This document shows, in pieces, positions 58,552 to 64,000 of a stretch of 64,000 bases of DNA. The notes beneath the pieces were generated by a model, which worked only from the letters and a program-made list of their open reading frames with translations, was not told the origin of the DNA and searched no databases. A program made the translations under genes and the position numbers. Within the stretch, counting starts at the first letter, position 1. Every line of letters starts with the position of its first letter. This stretch comes from Bin5 sp965204705 (GTDB lineage: Bacteria > Chloroflexota > Anaerolineae > Caldilineales > Caldilineaceae). The stretch covers positions 4,588,001 through 4,652,000 of the forward strand of contig OZ242006.1 in assembly GCA_965204705.1 (NCBI GenBank). The letters run 5' to 3'.

Positions 58552-59463
58552 ATGCAGTCCACACTTACAACTGAGCGGTTGATTCTGCGACCACTTGCGG
58601 CGTCCGATGCGGAGGACCTTTATGATGTGTATCGCCGGCCGGAAGCGATGCGTTTTATGGACGAGTCGGCACACTCGTCTGCAGCTGAGACCGTGAAGAT
58701 GGTCGACGGAATGATTGCAGGGCCAGGGACGGTCTGGACCGTGCGCACGGCCGAGGACGGCCCGGCGTTGGGATATGTCGATTACATCGGGAACGCGGGC
58801 GTGCCGGGGATGGGCTATATGCTGCACCCGGAGCACTGGGGGAACGGCTATATGAGCGAGGCTGTGCGGGCGGCGCTGGATTATGGCTTTGACGAGATGG
58901 GGCTGGACCGGGTGGAGTTGTGGATTAGTGAAGAGAACGGGGCGTCCTTGCGATTGGCTGAGCGGGTCGGTTTCAGGCGACGGGGCCGAATGCGGCAGAA
59001 GTATCATACGGACTCGACCGGCCATGATAAGATAACGTACGGCATCACGGTGGAACAATGGCGTACGGGCCAGTTGGCGGGCAACGCGCAGGCTGCATAC
59101 CTGCTGGCACCTATACTGGCGGTGCCGGATGTATCGGGGGCGGTGGAGTTTTACCGCGACAAGCTGGGTTTCACAGTAGGCTTCCTGTACGGCGATCCGC
59201 CGACGCATGCCGGAATTCACCGCGGCGAATGGACGTCAGAGGGCGCGCATATTCAGTTCACTCTGACAGACCAGCCATTGCCGCCGAAACCGCCGGTTGG
59301 GTTTTATGTATTCATGGGCGAGGACGTCGACGGCCTCTTCGAGGCGTACAAGGCGGCGGGCGTGCATATCGAACGGGAGGCTACGGACGAGCCGTGGGGG
59401 ATGAGGGAGTTCGCGATTCGGGACTGTAACGGATATCTGCTGCGCTTTGGCAGGCCGAGTTGA
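58552..59463 (+). CDS. GNAT acetyltransferase fused to a glyoxalase/VOC domain
   Basis: A 303-residue two-domain protein. Residues about 1-170 are a RimJ/RimL-type GNAT domain (TTERLILRPLAASDAEDLYDVY, then GMGYMLHPEHWGNGYMSEAVRAALDYGF with the acetyl-CoA loop, and SEENGASLRLAERVGF). Residues about 185-303 are a VOC domain (AYLLAPILAVPDVSGAVEFYRDKLGFTVGFLYGDPPTHAGIHRGE to FAIRDCNGYLLRFGRPS). ATG 58552 has GGAG eight bases upstream. The start at 58507 is rejected. The fusion might acetylate and bind the same small ligand, perhaps a toxic compound or antibiotic. No evidence fixes the substrate. Confidence 0.87.
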   Translation: MQSTLTTERLILRPLAASDAEDLYDVYRRPEAMRFMDESAHSSAAETVKMVDGMIAGPGTVWTVRTAEDGPALGYVDYIGNAGVPGMGYMLHPEHWGNGYMSEAVRAALDYGFDEMGLDRVELWISEENGASLRLAERVGFRRRGRMRQKYHTDSTGHDKITYGITVEQWRTGQLAGNAQAAYLLAPILAVPDVSGAVEFYRDKLGFTVGFLYGDPPTHAGIHRGEWTSEGAHIQFTLTDQPLPPKPPVGFYVFMGEDVDGLFEAYKAAGVHIEREATDEPWGMREFAIRDCNGYLLRFGRPS

Positions 59464-59555
59464 GTGGAGGGCTGCTGATGGTCGTTGCGGGCTGACAGCG
59501 TAGGCGGCGGCGTATTGGCCTGCCGGCTGTCAGTCGCGGTCAGGAGAGAATCGTA

Positions 59556-60872
59556 ATGAAAACTGGGAGATTGGGTTTAAAGAGGAGGTCTGAAGGAGGA
59601 AGAGGGCTCTGGGGGTTTGCGAGTGAGAGGGGCATAAGCCGACGTCGTTTTCTGCAGCTGCTGTCGGCTGGAGGGGCGGCGGCTGTGCTGGCATCCTGTA
59701 CGGGTCTGCAGCTGCCGGCGGCGACGCCTACCGGGGAAGGGCTGGCGGAGGAGCTGACGGCAGATGCGCCGCTACATTTCAAGGACCCGGCACCGTTCAT
59801 TGATCACGGTAACGGTAGTCTGGAGGCGCGGCTGGTAAACATGGAGGGGACGGTCACTCCAAGCCAGCAGTTTTTTGTACGCAATAATTCGGTCAGCCTC
59901 GACCTTGACGCGGCGGATTGGCGGCTGACAGTCGAAGGCGACGCGGTCTCCAGGCCCCTGGAACTGTCTTATGACGATATTCTTGATTTGCCCAGCCGCT
60001 CATTCATCTCCTACCTGGAATGCGCCGGCAACCACCGGGCCATGTTCGACCTGGTGAAAGGGCAGGCGGCTAAAGGGACACAGTGGAAGACCGGCGCGGT
60101 TAGCAACGGGATATGGACCGGCGCACCACTGGGGGAGGTGCTGGAACGGGCGGGCATCACCGAAAAGGCGGTCAGCGTGCTCCTGATTGGGCTGGACAGT
60201 GGTTCACCGGAAGAGGGCTTCCGGCGCGCGATGCCGGTTGAAAAGGCGATGGACGAGGATACTCTGCTCGCCTATGCGCTGAATGGGGAGACCCTTCCAA
60301 GGGATCACGGGTTTCCGCTGCGGGCACTTGCACCCGGATGGGTCGGGGCGGCAAGTATCAAATGGCTGGGGCGGATTGTCGTTTCGTCTGAACAGCTTTG
60401 GACGCGAAACACTACCACTTCCTACACTCTGATCGGCGATGCTTATCTGCCGGAGGGTGAAGCTCTGGGCAGCCCAGTGACGACGCAGACGATCAAGAGC
60501 GCGCTGGCGCTCCCATGGCCGGCTGAGAAGGCCGCGGGGGAGCAGATTATTCACGGATACGCGCACTCGCCGACCGGCCCGATTGCGAAGGTGGCGTGGA
60601 GCCTCGATTCGGGGGCGACCTGGAACGAAGCGACTCTGGAGGCGCCGCAGGTTCAACCTGAGTTCGAGCACCTTGTCGGGTCTCTCAGCGACAACGCTTT
60701 CAGGTATTCCTGGACGCGTTTCGGCTTCGCGTGGGATGCGCGGCCGGGCGAGTACACCATTATGACGCGGGCAACGGACGCCGCGGGTAATACACAACCA
60801 GACATAGTTCCCTACAATGAGAAGGGTTATCTTTTCAACCAGCCGGTACCCCATCCGATACGGGTGGCGTGA
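59556..60872 (+). CDS. Sulfite-oxidase-family molybdoenzyme, TAT-exported
   Basis: A 438-residue molybdopterin enzyme. A twin-arginine signal (ISRRRFLQLLSAGGAAAVLASC) ends in a possible lipobox Cys. The molybdopterin domain contains FFVRNNSVSLDLDAADWRLTVEG, then the Mo-ligating cysteine in SYLECAGNHRAMFDLVKG. WTGAPLGEVLERAGI and LPRDHGFPLRALAPGWVGAASIKWLGRI follow. The C-terminal dimerisation domain (IHGYAHSPTGPIAKVAWSLDSGATWNEA) is present. It has no haem domain, as in SorT-type and plant-type enzymes. Together with the sulfur transporter at 9 kb it hints at sulfur metabolism. Many homologues act on other oxyanions. Confidence 0.88.
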   Translation: MKTGRLGLKRRSEGGRGLWGFASERGISRRRFLQLLSAGGAAAVLASCTGLQLPAATPTGEGLAEELTADAPLHFKDPAPFIDHGNGSLEARLVNMEGTVTPSQQFFVRNNSVSLDLDAADWRLTVEGDAVSRPLELSYDDILDLPSRSFISYLECAGNHRAMFDLVKGQAAKGTQWKTGAVSNGIWTGAPLGEVLERAGITEKAVSVLLIGLDSGSPEEGFRRAMPVEKAMDEDTLLAYALNGETLPRDHGFPLRALAPGWVGAASIKWLGRIVVSSEQLWTRNTTTSYTLIGDAYLPEGEALGSPVTTQTIKSALALPWPAEKAAGEQIIHGYAHSPTGPIAKVAWSLDSGATWNEATLEAPQVQPEFEHLVGSLSDNAFRYSWTRFGFAWDARPGEYTIMTRATDAAGNTQPDIVPYNEKGYLFNQPVPHPIRVA

Positions 60873-60903
60873 AACTGACACATTTTTTTGCCCGAGGCAC
60901 GCT

Positions 60904-62775
60904 ATGCATGAAATCGCCGACCATACACGAATCGTATCCGTTGCGGAGATGCAGCGGTTGGAGAAGGAGACCGATGCGGGCGGTCACAGCTATGCGGCAA
61001 TGATGGAGCAGGCGGGTACTGCTCTGGCCGAAGCGGTTCAGGAGAGCCTTGCCCTCAGCGCGGACACCACGGTGCTGGTTCTGGCGGGGCCGGGCAACAA
61101 CGGGGGAGACGGGCTTGTCTGCGCGCGGCATCTCAACGACGCTGGGTACCAGGTGAGAGTTTATCTGTGGAAGAGGGGCGTCTCTGCGGTCAAAGAGGAC
61201 CCGGCCGGGGGTAAGGGTCGGAAAGGAGGCTCGCGCAAGAAGGCGGAGCCGCGGGAGGACTACGAGGGCCATTTGGGCAAACTGCTTGATCGAAATGTGC
61301 CGGTCCACAACGCCGAAGAAGACGTGGACGCGGTGCAGCTGCGGGCGTGGCTGGACGCAGCCGATGTCGTGGTTGACGCGTTGCTGGGTACGGGTGCAAA
61401 CCGGCCCATAGAGGGTGAACTGGCTGGCATCCTGCAGCAGGTGGCTGAGGTCCGCAGCAGCCGCGAGGAGTCGAGGAGAACGGCAGCGGAGGAGGGTGGC
61501 CCTGTGGCTACGACGGAAGCGGGCGGCCCAGATTCGCAGTCACCGCTTTCGATCGTCGCGGTTGACGTGCCCAGTGGTCTGAACGCGGACAGCGGCGCGC
61601 TCGATCCGGTTACGGTTGCAGCCGACATGACGGTGACTTTTGGTTGCGCGAAGGCGGGACAGTTCCAGTTTCCGGGTGCAGCTATACTGGGCGAATTGGT
61701 GGTAGCGGATATTGGCATTCCTTCCGAGCTTGCCGCGGAGGTGCGGACGTTTTTTCTGACGCCGGAGCAGGTGGGCGACCTGCTGCCGACGCGCAGCCGT
61801 AACAGTCATAAGGGTGTTTTTGGGAAGGGGATGGCAGTTGTCGGCAGCGTAAATTATCCTGGGGCTGCTTATCTCAGCTGTGCGGCGATGGGGCGTGTGG
61901 GCGCGGGGCTGGTCACGGGCGCGATTCCGCAGCCGGTGTGGGTGCCGGTGTCGTCGGCCTTGCCTGAACCGACGTGGATTCTTCTCAGCCACGATCTGGG
62001 GGTAGTGAACGAAGCCGCGGCCGCCAATGTCACGGCACAGATTGGGGAGTATGAGGCCCTGCTCATCGGCTGCGGGCTTGGACAGGAAGGCGCCACGCGG
62101 GCATTTATGGAGCGGCTGCTGCGAAGGAACCACAGACGGCGTCCATCGGCATTACCGGGCGCGTTTGCTCCACCTGACAGCGGGGCCGCGGAAGGCGGGC
62201 AAGAGGGATCTGACGCGGATGCACCGAGCGACAGTCCATTCGGTACGATCCGCCGCCGGGATCAACTGCCGGCTGAGGCGCCGTCGCTGCCGCCAACGGT
62301 GATTGACGCGGACGGGCTCAACCTTCTGGCCCAGTTGGAGGACTGGCCGGCGCTTCTGCCGCCCGACTGTGTGCTGACCCCTCACCCGAGGGAGATGGCC
62401 CGTCTATGTGGGCTGGCGTCGGCGCAGGAGGTAATCGACAATCGTTGGGAGCTGGCGCGGGAGCGGGCAGCGGCATGGCAGGCGGTCGTCCTGCTCAAGG
62501 GTCCGTATACGGTAATCGCCACACCGGAAGGGGAGCTGGCAGTACTGCCTGTGGCAACGGCTGCGCTGGCTACCGCTGGGACGGGGGACATTCTGGCCGG
62601 CGCAATCACTGGTCTTATGGCGCAAGGGCTGTCACCTTATCAGGCGGCGTGTTTGGGGGCCTGGCTGCATGGGCGGGCTGGGGAGTTGGGCGAAGAGAGG
62701 ATAGGCAGCGCCGGGGTTGTCGCCTCGGATCTGCTGACGTTTTTGCCTGCGGCGATGAATGAGTTGCGGGATTAG
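60904..62775 (+). CDS. nnr: Bifunctional NAD(P)H-hydrate epimerase / ADP-dependent dehydratase
   Basis: Repairs damaged NAD(P)H. It has two domains in 623 residues. The epimerase (YjeF-N) part runs from RIVSVAEMQRLEKETDAGGHSYAAMMEQAG through LVLAGPGNNGGDGLVCARHL to IVAVDVPSGLNADSG. The dehydratase (YjeF-C) part contains RSRNSHKGVFGKGMAVVGSVNYPGAAYLSCAAMGRVGAGLV, then VIDADGLNLL and LTPHPREMARLCG. It ends with LATAGTGDILAGAITGLMAQG. Three hydrophilic insertions (around 100-125, 185-215 and 405-455) make it over 100 residues longer than usual. ATG 60904 is chosen; the frame opens earlier inside the previous gene. Confidence 0.93.
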   Translation: MHEIADHTRIVSVAEMQRLEKETDAGGHSYAAMMEQAGTALAEAVQESLALSADTTVLVLAGPGNNGGDGLVCARHLNDAGYQVRVYLWKRGVSAVKEDPAGGKGRKGGSRKKAEPREDYEGHLGKLLDRNVPVHNAEEDVDAVQLRAWLDAADVVVDALLGTGANRPIEGELAGILQQVAEVRSSREESRRTAAEEGGPVATTEAGGPDSQSPLSIVAVDVPSGLNADSGALDPVTVAADMTVTFGCAKAGQFQFPGAAILGELVVADIGIPSELAAEVRTFFLTPEQVGDLLPTRSRNSHKGVFGKGMAVVGSVNYPGAAYLSCAAMGRVGAGLVTGAIPQPVWVPVSSALPEPTWILLSHDLGVVNEAAAANVTAQIGEYEALLIGCGLGQEGATRAFMERLLRRNHRRRPSALPGAFAPPDSGAAEGGQEGSDADAPSDSPFGTIRRRDQLPAEAPSLPPTVIDADGLNLLAQLEDWPALLPPDCVLTPHPREMARLCGLASAQEVIDNRWELARERAAAWQAVVLLKGPYTVIATPEGELAVLPVATAALATAGTGDILAGAITGLMAQGLSPYQAACLGAWLHGRAGELGEERIGSAGVVASDLLTFLPAAMNELRD

Positions 62776-62793
62776 AGGATTTCGCAGGAGGGG

Positions 62794-63456
62794 CTACGCC
62801 GCGGATTTGCCGGACTCCCAGGCTTGACGCAGGGCACGGGCCCGCTTGATCAGGTCGGCCATGGTCTGGTCCGAGCCGGTGACGAGGGCGCTGCCAACAC
62901 CGAGAGCGGCGGCGCCGGCGGCAGCCCATTGGACGGCGTTATCGGGACCGATACCGCCTGTGGGCACGAACTGGACGTCATCGAGGGGGGCGCGCAAGGC
63001 TTTGAGATAGGCGGGGCCACCGAGGTCGGCGGGAAAGAGTTTCAACAGAGGTGCACCAGCTGCGTGGGCCGTCTCGGCTTCGCTGGCGGTAAAGACGCCG
63101 GGGATGTGAAGAATGTCGGCCTTGCGGGCCTGGGCGACCACGGCTGGATTCAGCCCCGGCGCGACAGTGAACTGTGCACCGGCTGAGACGGCCGCATCGA
63201 ACTGTTCCACAGTGCGCACGGTTCCGGCTCCGATGTTCATATTGGCGCCAAATCGGTCCCGCAGCATCTGAATAAGCTCGAGGGCGCCGGGCGTGTTCAA
63301 CGTCACTTCCATCACAAGCACGGGGGCGGCCAGGAGTGCGTCGCCGATTTCCAGGATTTTGCGGGCAGGAAAGTCTCCACGCACGATAGCGACGATGCCG
63401 TCGTCGCGTACTCTACACACCATCTCATCTGTACCATAGAACACGCTCGCGCTCAT
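62794..63456 (-). CDS. eda: KDPG/KHG aldolase family (2-dehydro-3-deoxyphosphogluconate aldolase-like)
   Basis: A class I aldolase of about 220 residues that cleaves KDPG or a related 2-keto-3-deoxy acid. Motifs: GIVAIVRGDFPARKILEIGDALLAAPVLVMEVTLNTPGALE near the start, with the catalytic Glu, then IGAGTVRTVEQFDAAVSAGAQFTVAPGLNPAVV. The Schiff-base lysine is in APLLKLFPADLGGPAYLKALRAPLDDVQFVPTGGI. ATG 63456 gives the usual length; ATG 63423 is also possible. The long upstream frame to 63720 is antisense to plsX and rejected. No Entner-Doudoroff dehydratase or sugar kinase is nearby. Confidence 0.88.
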   Translation of the reverse strand: MSASVFYGTDEMVCRVRDDGIVAIVRGDFPARKILEIGDALLAAPVLVMEVTLNTPGALELIQMLRDRFGANMNIGAGTVRTVEQFDAAVSAGAQFTVAPGLNPAVVAQARKADILHIPGVFTASEAETAHAAGAPLLKLFPADLGGPAYLKALRAPLDDVQFVPTGGIGPDNAVQWAAAGAAALGVGSALVTGSDQTMADLIKRARALRQAWESGKSAA

Positions 63457-63598
63457 TGTCCGCAACGGCAGCACATATGCAACCCCTCCTTCAGAGTCGA
63501 AGCCAATTCGACATCTCTGACATTTCGGGCGATTTCTCAAATGCTCCGGACCTATAGTAGTATACCATTGATCAAATTGCCGATTGGAGGAAGTTTGC

Positions 63599-64000
63599 AT
63601 GAATATTGCCCTTGACGTCATGGGGGGAGATAATGCACCGCGCGAAATCGTGACGGGCGCGATATTGGCGGCTCGCCAGTACGACGTTACTGTTTCGCTC
63701 GTCGGGCGTCCGGACGTCATTGAACGGGAGTTGGCGAGGCATCCGACTCACAGGCTGGACCTGCCGATCGTGCCTGCCTATGAAGTGATCGAAATGTCGG
63801 ACAAGCCGGTGAAGGCGGTACGCACCAAGAAGAACAGTTCGATGGTGGTCGCCTGTCAACTGGTGAAGGAAGGCAAAGCGGATGCGTTTGTGACGGCGGG
63901 CAACACAGGCGGTGCGCTGGCCGCGGGCATTCTGCACTTTGGTCGGATGCAGAGCATACTGCGTCCGGCGTTGATCGTTCCCTTTCCCACTTTGCGGGGA
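63599..64000 (+). CDS. plsX: Phosphate acyltransferase PlsX, 5' part (cut by the window end)
   Basis: PlsX makes acyl-phosphate from acyl-ACP for phospholipid synthesis. The 134 visible residues open with IALDVMGGDNAPREIVTGAILAARQ, the invariant PlsX start. VSLVGRPDVIERELAR, EMSDKPVKAVRTKKNSSMVVACQLVKEGKADAFVTAGNTGGALAAG and RPALIVPFPTLRG follow. ATG 63599-63601 has GGAGG eight bases upstream. The 143-base gap to the divergent aldolase gene should hold both promoters. rpmF, often upstream of plsX, is not present. The rest lies beyond the window. Confidence 0.95.
   Translation, partial: MNIALDVMGGDNAPREIVTGAILAARQYDVTVSLVGRPDVIERELARHPTHRLDLPIVPAYEVIEMSDKPVKAVRTKKNSSMVVACQLVKEGKADAFVTAGNTGGALAAGILHFGRMQSILRPALIVPFPTLRG

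Overview
The window is a GC-rich chromosomal segment with dense coding on both strands. It contains no rRNA, tRNA, CRISPR array or transposase that I could find. The gene content (YfhO-type membrane protein, PucC/BCD-family MFS carrier, ArsA ATPase with an HSP20-like tail, TAT-exported molybdoenzymes, bifunctional Nnr, UvsE, DUF2071, DUF4037) and the many small hairpin repeats fit a Chloroflexota bacterium of the Anaerolineae/Caldilinea type. That placement is inference from protein families, not from a marker gene.

Layout. 1-2 kb: 3' part of recJ. 2-8.2 kb (minus): surface-glycan block with a GT39-like membrane glycosyltransferase, an EamA exporter, a dolichol-type GT2, a DUF2064 protein and a processive GT2. 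8.3-10.5 kb (minus): a YeeE/YedE sulfur transporter flanked by two DoxX-like proteins. 10.5-15 kb (minus): a polar amino-acid-type ABC importer, whose ATPase is of the PotA/FbpC type, followed by a methyltransferase. 15-18.6 kb (minus): a short B12/radical-SAM protein and two coupled Gfo/Idh/MocA oxidoreductases. 19-20.7 kb (minus): an ABC-2 exporter. 21-24.8 kb (plus): SppA, a class V aminotransferase and a small exported orphan protein. 25.4-32.1 kb (plus): DnaK, a J-domain protein, an M1 peptidase lipoprotein, DUF2071 and DedA. 32.2-36.1 kb (minus): two exported proteins that are each internal tandem duplications. 36.7-41.3 kb (plus): UvsE with an unrecognised, possibly PUA-like partner, then a two-subunit TAT molybdenum hydroxylase. 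41.3-44.7 kb (minus): an HD protein, a putative clan-CD-peptidase-like protein, a small barrel protein and a PucC-family carrier. 44.9-50.6 kb (plus): a membrane protein, ArsA, a methyltransferase, TruD, a LON-domain protein and an acetamidase. 50.8-53.3 kb (minus): YfhO. 53.5-64 kb (plus except one gene): an amidohydrolase, an AT-rich restriction-like island, DUF4037, a GNAT-VOC fusion, a sulfite-oxidase-family enzyme, Nnr, KDPG-type aldolase (minus) and the start of plsX.

The main novelty candidate is the island at 55.17-57.11 kb. It is visibly AT-rich and has its own promoter with a perfect TTGACA box. It encodes an EVE domain fused to a PD-(D/E)XK nuclease, then a full-length NgoMIV-family restriction endonuclease homologue. 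In that homologue the catalytic lysine is Asn, and the residues I recall as reading GCCGGC are changed. No DNA methyltransferase is nearby. The second theme is a family of structured intergenic repeats: five composite double-hairpin elements with AACTGCAGTGGTCAGTGG-type tails, plus four short hairpins with an ACAAG loop. All lie in the same orientation, and the stems covary between copies.
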